64,000 bases of DNA. It comes from Streptomyces gossypii. Its GTDB lineage: Bacteria; Actinomycetota; Actinomycetes; Streptomycetales; Streptomycetaceae. Each line of letters starts with the position of its first letter. Position 1 is the first letter of the stretch. Positions 57,590 through 64,000 of this stretch are shown piece after piece. The notes under the pieces were generated by a model, which did not search any database, was not told where the DNA came from, and was given only the letters and a program-made list of their open reading frames with translations. The translations under genes were made by a program, and so were the position numbers. Location of the stretch: assembly GCF_025165795.1 (NCBI RefSeq), contig NZ_JAJAGO010000011.1:124001-188000 (forward strand). The letters run 5' to 3'.

Positions 57590-58336
57590 GTGAGCAGCAG
57601 CCTTCGACGCGGCACCCTCGCCGCCACCGTCCTCGCGCTCTCCGCAGCCACGCTCACCGCCTGTGCGGCAGGGACCAACGCCGAGACGCTTCAGGTCAAG
57701 CCGGACAACGCGGCTGTCGACGTCGGCCACATCCAGGTACAGGCCGCCAACGTCATCACCACCGAGGGCTCCGAGGGGCCCGGTCCGGCCGCCATCACCG
57801 CCAAGATCTTCAACACCGGGGACAAGGCCGAGACCCTCCAGGGGATCACCCTCGGCGAGTCCGGCCTCGCGGTGCAGGTGACCCCCGCCAAGGGCGAGAG
57901 CCTGAAGGTGCCCGCCGGCGGCTCCCTGGCCCTCGGCGGCAAGGGCAACGCCTCGGCCGTCATCATGGACGGCGCGGCCCTCGAGAACGGCTCCGCCCCG
58001 GAGATCTCGTTCGACCTCAGCACCACCGGCTCGGTGAAGCTGCGCGCGACCGTGGTGCCCGAGGAGCACGACAGCTACGGGGACTACGGTCCGACCGTCA
58101 CGCCCACCGAGCCGTCGCCGACCGCCTCACCGGAGGACGAGAGCACGACGCCGGGCGAAGAGACCCCAGGGGGCGAGACGCCGGGCGACGACGCCGAGGG
58201 GCAGACCGACCCGAACGCCTCCGGCAGCCCCGCGCCGGGCGCCTCGGAGGAGGGCACACCCGCCCCGGGCACGAGTGAGGCCGCCGACGCCGGCGCCGCG
58301 GACGACGCTGCCGAGGGCACCGAAGCCGGTCACTGA
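57590..58336 (+). CDS. Exported lipoprotein with acidic Pro/Thr/Glu-rich tail
   Basis: A 248-residue lipoprotein. The N-terminus (SSSLRRGTLAATVLALSAATLTAC) is a signal peptide ending in lipobox LTAC. A beta-sandwich domain follows (DVGHIQVQAANVITTEGSEGPGPAAITAKIFN, ITLGESGLAVQVTPAKGESLKVPAGGSLALGG), resembling the PCuAC-like copper-chaperone fold in layout, though a Met/His copper site is not evident. The last 80 residues are low complexity (TTPGEETPGGETPGDD). GTG 57590 has AGGAG about 11 bases upstream. It is divergent from carD and convergent with phoP. Confidence 0.82.
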   Translation: MSSSLRRGTLAATVLALSAATLTACAAGTNAETLQVKPDNAAVDVGHIQVQAANVITTEGSEGPGPAAITAKIFNTGDKAETLQGITLGESGLAVQVTPAKGESLKVPAGGSLALGGKGNASAVIMDGAALENGSAPEISFDLSTTGSVKLRATVVPEEHDSYGDYGPTVTPTEPSPTASPEDESTTPGEETPGGETPGDDAEGQTDPNASGSPAPGASEEGTPAPGTSEAADAGAADDAAEGTEAGH

Positions 58337-58345
58337 CCGGTCCAG

Positions 58346-58394
58346 CACGTGTGAGGGCCCTGGCCGCTTCGGCGGTCCAGGGCCCTCACACGTG
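58346..58394. terminator. Very stable terminator hairpin with UUCG tetraloop
   Basis: Perfect 18-bp arms (CACGTGTGAGGGCCCTGG and its complement) enclose a second stem, CCGC-TTCG-GCGG, with a single bulged T. It lies between the convergent lipoprotein and phoP genes and should stop transcription from both sides. Confidence 0.88.
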
Positions 58395-58477
58395 GACCGT
58401 ACGACCACGTGGACGTACGACCAGGGACCGTATGACCGCCCGTGCTCCCTGGCACGGGCAGTGCTGACCTTCGCGGT

Positions 58478-59158
58478 TTACGGCTCGAACTTGTAGCCGA
58501 GCCCCCGCACCGTGACCAGATAGCGCGGCGCTCCCGGATCGGGCTCGATCTTGGCGCGGAGCCGCTTCACGTGCACGTCCAGCGTCTTGGTGTCGCCGAC
58601 GTAGTCGGCCCCCCATACGCGGTCGATCAGCTGCATCCGGGTCAGCACCCGGCCCGCGTTCCGCAGGAGCATCTCCAGCAGGTCGAACTCCTTGAGCGGC
58701 AGATCGACCTTGCCACCGGAGACGGTGACGACATGCCGGTCGACGTCCATCCGGACCGGGCCCGCCTCCAGAGCCGCCGGGGTGACCTCCTCCGGTTCAC
58801 CCCGACGCCGCAGCACGGCACGGACCCGGGCCACCAGCTCACGCGAGGAGAAGGGCTTGGTCACATAGTCGTCGGCTCCTATTTCCAGCCCGACGACCTT
58901 GTCGATCTCACTGTCCTTGGCGGTCACCATGATGACCGGGACATTGGAGCGGCCACGCAGCTGCCTGCACACCTCGGTGCCGGGAAGCCCCGGCAGCATG
59001 AGGTCGAGCAGCACCAGGTCGGCGCCGTTGCGTTCGAACTCGTCGAGCCCTTCCGGCCCCGTGGACGCCACGGCGACCTCGAAGCCTTCCTTGCGCAGCA
59101 TGTAGGACAGTGCGTCGCTGAACGATTCCTCGTCCTCGACGACGAGCACTCTGGTCAC
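58478..59158 (-). CDS. phoP: Response regulator PhoP (phosphate starvation)
   Basis: A 226-residue OmpR-type regulator. The receiver domain has the acidic pocket E8-D9, phosphoacceptor D52 in LLDLMLPG, T79 and K101 in TKPF. The winged-helix DNA-binding domain ends LDVHVKRLRAKIEPDPG and YLVTVRGLGYKFEP. It binds PHO boxes made of 11-bp direct repeats of GTTCACC type. It overlaps phoR by 4 bp. Assignment is based on linkage to phoR and phoU and on sequence. Confidence 0.95.
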   Translation of the reverse strand: MTRVLVVEDEESFSDALSYMLRKEGFEVAVASTGPEGLDEFERNGADLVLLDLMLPGLPGTEVCRQLRGRSNVPVIMVTAKDSEIDKVVGLEIGADDYVTKPFSSRELVARVRAVLRRRGEPEEVTPAALEAGPVRMDVDRHVVTVSGGKVDLPLKEFDLLEMLLRNAGRVLTRMQLIDRVWGADYVGDTKTLDVHVKRLRAKIEPDPGAPRYLVTVRGLGYKFEP

Positions 59159-60447
59159 GGGAGGACCTCCGGGGCAGAAAGGTGTTGATCTGAAGTGAAG
59201 GTCTCTTCGCCGTCTTCGTCTTCGAAGTCGGCGGGATCCTGCAGTGCGCCGCTCAGGCTGTTCCGGCTGCGCCGGGCTGCCTCGGCCCGCTCCCGCGCGC
59301 TGCCTGCTTCAGGCAGCCTCAGGGTAAAGGTGGACCCCTGTCCCTCAGCGCTCCACACGGTGACCTCCCCGCCGTGCGAAGCGGCCACATGCTTGACGAT
59401 GGCGAGACCGAGTCCGGTACCGCCCGTCGCGCGGGAGCGGGCCGGATCAACGCGGTAGAACCGCTCGAAGATCCGCTCCTTGTCCATCGACGAGATCCCG
59501 ATGCCCTGGTCGGTCACGGCGATCTCGATCATCTCTCCACCGGGCGCCGCGATCCGGCGCCCGGCTATGCCGACCCTGGTGCGGGCCGGAGAGTAGTTGA
59601 CGGCGTTCTCGACGAGATTGCCCAGCGCCGCTGCCAGCTGGCCCCGGTTACCCCAGACGTGCAGTCCGGCGGTGCCGCCCGACGCCAGCGTGATCTGCTT
59701 GTTCCCCGCCGTCTGGCTGCAGCGGTCGATCGCCTCATCCACCAGCCCTTCCACTCCGATCGGCTCGGAGTCCTCCAGCGGGTCGTCGTTCTGCACCCGG
59801 GAGAGGTCGATCAGCTCCTGCACCAGGCTGGTCAGTCTGGTCGCCTCATTCTGCATGCGCCCGGCGAAGCGCAGTACCGCCTCCGGGTCCTCAGCCGCAT
59901 CCGACACGGCCTCCGAGAGCAGGGAGAGCGCCCCGACCGGGGTCTTCAGCTCATGGCTGACGTTCGCCACGAAGTCGCGCCGCACCGCTTCGATGCGGCG
60001 TGCCTCCGTGAGGTCCTCCACCAGGAGGAGCACGAGCCGGGAGCCGAGCGGTGCGACCCGGGCGGAGACCGCGAGTGCGTCTCCCCGCCCCGTGCCACGA
60101 CGCGGCAGGTCCAGCTCGACCTGGCGTATCTCTCCGTCCCGGCGGGTGTCGCGGGCCATCTGGAGCATGGGCTCGACGGTGAGCCTGCCACCGCGCACCA
60201 ACCCGAGGGCGTACGCGGCCGAGCTGGCCTTGACCACGCTGTCCGCCTCGTCGAGGACGACGGCGGAGGAGCGCAGCACGGACAGCACCGTGTCGACGCC
60301 CGGCGGCAGCACCGCCTCGGAGTGCAGCGAGCTCCGCGTGGGGCGGTTCTGATCGCGCTCGCTCCAACGGAACGCCAGCATGGCGATGACGCCGGTACAC
60401 ACCCCGGCGATCGCTGCCGCAGCGGCGACTGCCGCGTTCACGTCCAT
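59155..60447 (-). CDS. phoR: Sensor histidine kinase PhoR
   Basis: A 430-residue kinase with one N-terminal membrane helix (VAAAAAIAGVCTGVIAMLAF), a short cytosolic PAS-like region, the dimerisation helix with phosphoacceptor H165 in NVSHELKTPVG, and HATPase motifs LGNLVENAVNYSPA (N box), VTDQGIGIS (G1) and GTGLGLAIVKHVA (G2). A charged C-terminal tail follows. It has no large extracellular sensor, as is usual for PhoR, which senses through the Pst/PhoU system. It starts at ATG 60447 and its end overlaps phoP. Confidence 0.95.
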   Translation of the reverse strand: MDVNAAVAAAAAIAGVCTGVIAMLAFRWSERDQNRPTRSSLHSEAVLPPGVDTVLSVLRSSAVVLDEADSVVKASSAAYALGLVRGGRLTVEPMLQMARDTRRDGEIRQVELDLPRRGTGRGDALAVSARVAPLGSRLVLLLVEDLTEARRIEAVRRDFVANVSHELKTPVGALSLLSEAVSDAAEDPEAVLRFAGRMQNEATRLTSLVQELIDLSRVQNDDPLEDSEPIGVEGLVDEAIDRCSQTAGNKQITLASGGTAGLHVWGNRGQLAAALGNLVENAVNYSPARTRVGIAGRRIAAPGGEMIEIAVTDQGIGISSMDKERIFERFYRVDPARSRATGGTGLGLAIVKHVAASHGGEVTVWSAEGQGSTFTLRLPEAGSARERAEAARRSRNSLSGALQDPADFEDEDGEETFTSDQHLSAPEVLP

Positions 60448-60520
60448 GTCTCCAGGTTATGCGGCATCTGTGACAGCACCCCAGCCCTTCTCGGGTGGAC
60501 TCGAACACTCGTCCCCCAGA

Positions 60521-60553
60521 GTTCACCTCGGTGTCGGAGCTGATTCACTTGGG
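60521..60553. promoter_or_regulatory. Candidate PHO box between phoR and phoU
   Basis: Direct-repeat units at 11-bp spacing: GTTCACC at 60521-60527 and ATTCACT at 60543-60549, with a degenerate middle unit TGTCGGA at 60532. The site lies in the divergent phoR-phoU promoter region, where PhoP boxes are known in S. coelicolor. The match is partial. Confidence 0.5.
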
Positions 60554-60675
60554 AGGTCGGAGGCAGACGCATTTCGGGCGGAGCGTTGCTTGTGTGAGAC
60601 CGTCCGCTCCCCTGGGCAGCACGGTCCAAGGGGGTTCAGGCTCCTGTGAACATGCCATGCGAGGGAAGGACCATC

Positions 60676-61374
60676 ATGCGGGACGCGTACCACGAGGAGC
60701 TCGATTCCATCAGCGACAGCCTGGTCGAAATGGCCCGGCAGGTCGGTTCGGCGATCGGGCGGGCCACGGCGGCGATGCTGGACGCGGATCTGAAGCTCGC
60801 CGAGAGTGTGATCGCGGCGGACGAGAAGGTCGACGATCTGCAGCGCGATCTGGAGACCCGGGCGATCCAGCTGCTCGCCCGGCAGCAGCCGGTCGCCACC
60901 GACCTGCGGATCGTCGTCACCTCGCTGCGGATGAGCGCGGACCTCGAACGCTCGGGCGACCTGGCCCAGCATGTCGCCAAGGTGGCGCGGCTGCGCTTCC
61001 CCAACTCCGCGGTGCCGCGTGACCTTCAGGCCACGCTGCTGGAGATGGGGCAGCTGGCGCAGCGCCTGATGGCCAAGGCGGGCGAGGTCATCATCACCAA
61101 GGACGTCGATCTGGCACTCCAGCTCGAGCAGGACGACGACAAGATGGACGACCTGCACCGGACCCTCTTCCAGCACCTGATGGACGACCGCTGGAAGCAC
61201 GGCATCGAGACGGCGGTGGACGTCACCCTCCTCGGCCGCTACTACGAGCGCTTCGCCGACCACGCGGTCTCGGTCGCACGCCGGGTCGTCTATCTGGTGA
61301 CGGGCGACTACGCGGACGAGCTCGACGGCAACAACGTGCCCACCGATGGGACGGCTCCGGTCGAGAGCGTGTGA
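60676..61374 (+). CDS. phoU: Phosphate signalling protein PhoU
   Basis: A 232-residue six-helix protein made of two similar three-helix bundles. Metal-binding patterns are seen in each half: LKLAESVIAADEKVDDLQRDLE and LALQLEQDDDKMDDLHRTLFQHL, with the conserved YERFADHAVSVARR. PhoU dampens PhoR signalling in phosphate-replete cells. ATG 60676 has AAGGA six bases upstream. It is divergent from phoRP. Confidence 0.95.
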   Translation: MRDAYHEELDSISDSLVEMARQVGSAIGRATAAMLDADLKLAESVIAADEKVDDLQRDLETRAIQLLARQQPVATDLRIVVTSLRMSADLERSGDLAQHVAKVARLRFPNSAVPRDLQATLLEMGQLAQRLMAKAGEVIITKDVDLALQLEQDDDKMDDLHRTLFQHLMDDRWKHGIETAVDVTLLGRYYERFADHAVSVARRVVYLVTGDYADELDGNNVPTDGTAPVESV

Positions 61375-61498
61375 CGAGGGGGCGTGCGGGCGCGCGGCGG
61401 GGCTTCTTCCTCCGGTACGGATGCGCGGTGCGCGCGCTCTTGATGCGCCGGGACGGGCAGGCGTGCAATGGCGGGAACGCCTTGTCGAGGAGGAACTC

Positions 61499-61651
61499 AT
61501 GACCGAGTCCCCGCACCAGCCCGCGCCCGCCGTCCCCGCCGTCCACCACCCCGTGCCGCTGCCCCAGCTCCGTGCCTGCGCCTGCGGCCCGGGCTGCGGC
61601 TGCGGCTGCCAGTCGGGCGGGTCCTGCCAGTGCGGGGGCGCCTGCGGCTGA
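61499..61651 (+). CDS. Very small cysteine-rich protein (metallothionein-like)
   Basis: A 50-residue protein. The first half is Pro/His/Val rich (HQPAPAVPAVHHPVPLPQ). The last 24 residues contain eight cysteines in CxC and GCGCGC patterns (CACGPGCGCGCQ, CQCGGACG). A strong ribosome site, GAGGAGG, precedes the ATG, and a terminator follows directly, supporting a real gene. Eight thiols with two histidines could bind zinc, copper or cadmium. I cannot exclude that it is a short lanthipeptide-like precursor, but no modification enzyme is near. Confidence 0.7.
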   Translation: MTESPHQPAPAVPAVHHPVPLPQLRACACGPGCGCGCQSGGSCQCGGACG

Positions 61652-61657
61652 GTGGGA

Positions 61658-61697
61658 CAAGCCCCCTACGAGCGGAGAACCGCTGGTAGGGGGCTTG
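61658..61697. terminator. Bidirectional terminator before gpmA
   Basis: Outer arms CAAGCCCCCTAC and GTAGGGGGCTTG pair over 12 bp. An inner 5-bp stem AGCGG/CCGCT with an AGAA loop is stacked inside. It lies between two convergent genes. Confidence 0.8.
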
Positions 61698-61718
61698 CAT
61701 CAGGGCTGCATGAGGGGC

Positions 61719-62480
61719 CTACTTCTTCTTGCCCTGGCTCTTGACCGCCTCGATCGCGGCCTTCGCCGCTTCCGGGTCCAGGTAGGTGCCGCCGGGGTTG
61801 ACCGGGCGGAAATCGGCGTCCAGCTCGTAGGAGAGCGGGATCCCGGTCGGGATGTTGAGCCCGGCGATCTCCGCGTCCGAAACCCCGTCCAGGTGCTTGA
61901 CCAGGGCGCGCAGTGAGTTGCCGTGCGCCGCGACCAGCACCGTGCGGCCGACCAGCAGGTCCGGCAGGATGCCGTCGTACCAGTACGGCAGCATCCGGAC
62001 CACGACGTCCTTGAGGCACTCGGTGCGCGGGCGCAGCTCGCCCGGGATGTCGGCGTAGCGCGGGTCGTCGCTCTGCGACCATTCCGCACCGTCCGCGAGC
62101 TCCGGCGGCGGCGTGTCGTACGAACGGCGCCACAGCATGAACTGCTCCTCGCCGAATTCCGCGAGGGTCTGGGCCTTGTCCTTGCCCTGCAGCGCGCCGT
62201 AGTGCCGTTCGTTCAGCCGCCAGCTGCGCTGGACCGGGATCCACAGGCGGTCGGCGGACTCCAGCGCGAGGTTCGCGGTGCGGATGGCGCGCTTCTGGAG
62301 TGAGGTGTGCACGACGTCGGGGAGCAGTCCGGCGTCCTTGAGCAGCTCGCCGCCCCGGACCGCCTCCTTCTCACCCTTCTCGGTCAGGTTGACGTCCACC
62401 CAACCGGTGAACAGGTTCTTCGCGTTCCATTCGCTCTCGCCATGGCGGAGGAGGATCAGCTTGTACGGTGCGTCGGCCAT
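61719..62480 (-). CDS. gpmA: 2,3-bisphosphoglycerate-dependent phosphoglycerate mutase
   Basis: A 253-residue histidine phosphatase-fold glycolytic enzyme interconverting 3- and 2-phosphoglycerate. The phospho-histidine is H13 in LLRHGESEWN, and the second histidine is in VAAHGNSLRAL. NLFTGWVDVNLTEKG and WRLNERHYGALQGKDK are typical. A Lys-rich tail (GKKK) ends it. Its 3-phosphoglycerate pool also feeds GpgS encoded earlier in the window. Start ATG 62480. Confidence 0.96.
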   Translation of the reverse strand: MADAPYKLILLRHGESEWNAKNLFTGWVDVNLTEKGEKEAVRGGELLKDAGLLPDVVHTSLQKRAIRTANLALESADRLWIPVQRSWRLNERHYGALQGKDKAQTLAEFGEEQFMLWRRSYDTPPPELADGAEWSQSDDPRYADIPGELRPRTECLKDVVVRMLPYWYDGILPDLLVGRTVLVAAHGNSLRALVKHLDGVSDAEIAGLNIPTGIPLSYELDADFRPVNPGGTYLDPEAAKAAIEAVKSQGKKK

Positions 62481-62683
62481 GTTCCGAGACTAACCGGCGC
62501 GGCTGATCCGGCGCGCACGGCCTTCGCTTGACGGTGTCCGTCAATCCAGTGGCTTCGCCGGACCGTCCGTGCGTAACGTGCGCTCATCGCCTGGACCGCT
62601 TACACCAAGGCCAATGACCGGCAAGCGCCCGGCTGCGCGCGGGCCCGGCGCCCGCATCTGTCATCCGAGCAGAGGGTTGGCCC

Positions 62684-64000
62684 ATGTCTTTGTCCGGCGT
62701 CCGACGAGCGGCCCGGGAGAGTGTGTCGGGGCTGCCCCGGCAGTTCTGGTGGCTGTGGACCAGCACCCTGATCAACCGCCTCGGGGCCTTCGTCGCCACT
62801 TTCCTGGCGCTCTATCTGACGGTCGAGCGCGGCTATTCGGCCTCCTACGCGGGGATGATCGGTGCGCTGTACGGACTGGGTGGTGTGATCTCCTCGATCG
62901 GCGGCGGGGTGCTCGCCGACCGGCTGGGGCGGCGGCCGACACTGCTGATCTCGCAGACCTTGACGGCCGTCTCGGTGGCGGCGCTGGGCTTCGTGGAACG
63001 CCCGGTCGCCATCGCGGTGCTGGCGTTTGTGGTGGGCATGGCCACCAACGGCTCACGGCCCGCCGTGCAGGCGATGATGGCGGACATCGTGGCGCCCGAG
63101 GACCGGGTGCGGGCCTTCGCGCTGAACTACTGGGCGATCAACCTGGGATTCGCGGTCTCGTCGACCGCCGCCGGGCTGATAGCGCAGTACAGCTACCGGT
63201 TCCTGTTCGTCGGCGAGGCGGTGATGGTGCTGGCGTGCGCGATCGTGGTCTTCGTGAAACTGCCGGAGTCCAGGCCGGAGTACGGGCCAGTTTCGGAAGC
63301 CGAGCCGGCAACAGGGCAGGGAACGGAAGCGGGGGCTGCGTCCGGGACCGGGCCCGTCGTCGTCTCGATGGGCACGGTGCTGCGCGACGCCCGTTTCATG
63401 GCGGTCGTCAGCCTCAATCTGGCGCTCGCGGTCCTCATCCAGCAGGCGTTCGTGGCGCTGCCGGTGTCGATGGGCCTACAGGGCTTCTCCAGCACCGACT
63501 TCGGGCTCGTCATCGCGGTGAACGGGCTGCTGATCGTGCTGTTGCAGCTACCGGTCATCCGGTTCATAGAGCATCGCGACCCGGCCCGGCTGCTTGTCGT
63601 CTCCGCGCTGCTGGCCGGGTACGGCTTCGGGCTCCACGCCTTCGCGAGCTCGGTGGCGTTCTACATGGTCGCGGTCTGCGTCTGGACACTGGGCGAGATC
63701 ATCAACTCGCCCACCCAGATGGGGATCGTCGTACGCCTCTCGCCAGTGCACGGACGCGGCCGGTATCAGGGGATGTACGTGCTGTCCTGGTCGGTGGCCG
63801 CGTTGACCGGGCCGCTGCTGGGCGGCTTCGTCATCGACCGGTTCGGCCCGGACACGCTGTGGGCGATCAGCGCGGTGATCGGCACGGCGGTGGCGGTGGG
63901 GTACGGAGTGCTGCTGCGGGGCATGGAGGACGGCGGCACGCGGGGCGGAGACGGTACGGCGGCGGAGGCACCGGTCCAGGGAAAGGCCGCAACCGATGAG
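62684..64000 (+). CDS. MFS transporter, 3' end off the window
   Basis: An open frame of 439 codons from ATG 62684 to the window edge without a stop. Helix 1 starts QFWWLWTSTLINRLGAFVATF, the loop-2 to -3 motif is GVLADRLGRRPTLL, and helix 5 is NYWAINLGFAVSSTAAGL, typical of MdtH-like or drug-efflux MFS proteins. A Glu/Ala/Gly linker divides the two six-helix halves. Twelve helices are already complete, so only a short tail is missing. AGAGGG precedes the ATG. The substrate is unknown. Confidence 0.85.
   Translation, partial: MSLSGVRRAARESVSGLPRQFWWLWTSTLINRLGAFVATFLALYLTVERGYSASYAGMIGALYGLGGVISSIGGGVLADRLGRRPTLLISQTLTAVSVAALGFVERPVAIAVLAFVVGMATNGSRPAVQAMMADIVAPEDRVRAFALNYWAINLGFAVSSTAAGLIAQYSYRFLFVGEAVMVLACAIVVFVKLPESRPEYGPVSEAEPATGQGTEAGAASGTGPVVVSMGTVLRDARFMAVVSLNLALAVLIQQAFVALPVSMGLQGFSSTDFGLVIAVNGLLIVLLQLPVIRFIEHRDPARLLVVSALLAGYGFGLHAFASSVAFYMVAVCVWTLGEIINSPTQMGIVVRLSPVHGRGRYQGMYVLSWSVAALTGPLLGGFVIDRFGPDTLWAISAVIGTAVAVGYGVLLRGMEDGGTRGGDGTAAEAPVQGKAATDE

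Noticed and set aside
61499..61651. Lanthipeptide or thiopeptide precursor
   Set aside because: No dehydratase, cyclase, radical-SAM or protease gene is adjacent, so a metal-binding protein is the simpler reading.
1..64000. CRISPR array, prophage, transposon or biosynthetic cluster
   Set aside because: No regular spacer-repeat arrays, integrase, transposase, capsid or assembly-line genes were found. The direct repeats present are short and contiguous or dispersed.

Overview
The window is a 64 kb chromosomal segment of very high G+C DNA with tightly packed genes on both strands, frequent GTG starts and third-position G/C. The gene content points to a Streptomyces or close relative: a CdgB-type diguanylate cyclase, the multi-sugar ABC ATPase MsiK, DasR-like operator sites, a CIRCE-controlled groEL2, CarD, PhoRP-PhoU and a DUF3263 protein. 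From memory, gene order follows the S. coelicolor neighbourhoods SCO4281-SCO4308 and SCO4228-SCO4240, joined here by a block of other genes. I see no prophage, IS element, CRISPR array or biosynthetic gene cluster, and both window ends cut genes.

Layout. 1-2.4 kb: MacB/FtsX-type ABC exporter with a TetR regulator. 2.7-7.2 kb: two nucleic-acid motor proteins (XPB-like helicase, HelD-like RNA polymerase factor). 7.4-14.8 kb: mixed small genes, including a DUF4097 lipoprotein, a WGR-like/WD40 protein, an FGGY kinase, VapBC, CutC, an HD phosphohydrolase and a Cys-cluster/pentapeptide protein. 15.2-19.5 kb: two MFS exporters and a DUF2182/DUF1326 pair. 19.6-22.4 kb: DUF4031 pair and the RpiR-MurQ MurNAc recycling locus. 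22.5-27.7 kb: secreted protein, GroEL2, cold-shock protein, CysO-like sulfur carrier, and threonine synthase behind a SAM-type riboswitch. 27.9-32.3 kb: compatible-solute genes gpgS, otsA and otsB. 32.4-37.2 kb: aminosugar genes (solute-binding lipoprotein, NagK, NagA, PfkB kinase). 37.2-40.1 kb: CBM35-like membrane protein and CdgB. 40.4-46.7 kb: accessory block (flavin reductase, YrhK, MDR oxidoreductase, pentapeptide protein, RHH/Fic-like toxin pair, TerD, ArfB, DedA). 46.7 kb on: tRNA-Thr, MsiK, sugar nucleotidyltransferase, DoxX protein, RlmB, CysS, IspF/IspD, CarD, PhoP/PhoR/PhoU, a tiny Cys-rich protein, GpmA and a truncated MFS gene.

How the genes work together. The main themes are amino-sugar uptake and recycling (MurQ/RpiR, NagK/NagA, sugar-binding protein, MsiK) with DasR-type sites at three of those loci; osmolyte synthesis; phosphate signalling (PhoR-PhoP-PhoU); and stress or morphology control (GroEL2/HrcA, Csp, CdgB, CarD). 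The most notable non-coding elements are a complete S-box-like SAM riboswitch ahead of thrC, a four-half-site CIRCE array ahead of groEL2, an apparently leaderless rpiR gene whose operator covers its own start codon, and a short motif, GGGCCTGTCCGG, recurring at eight gene borders in one orientation.
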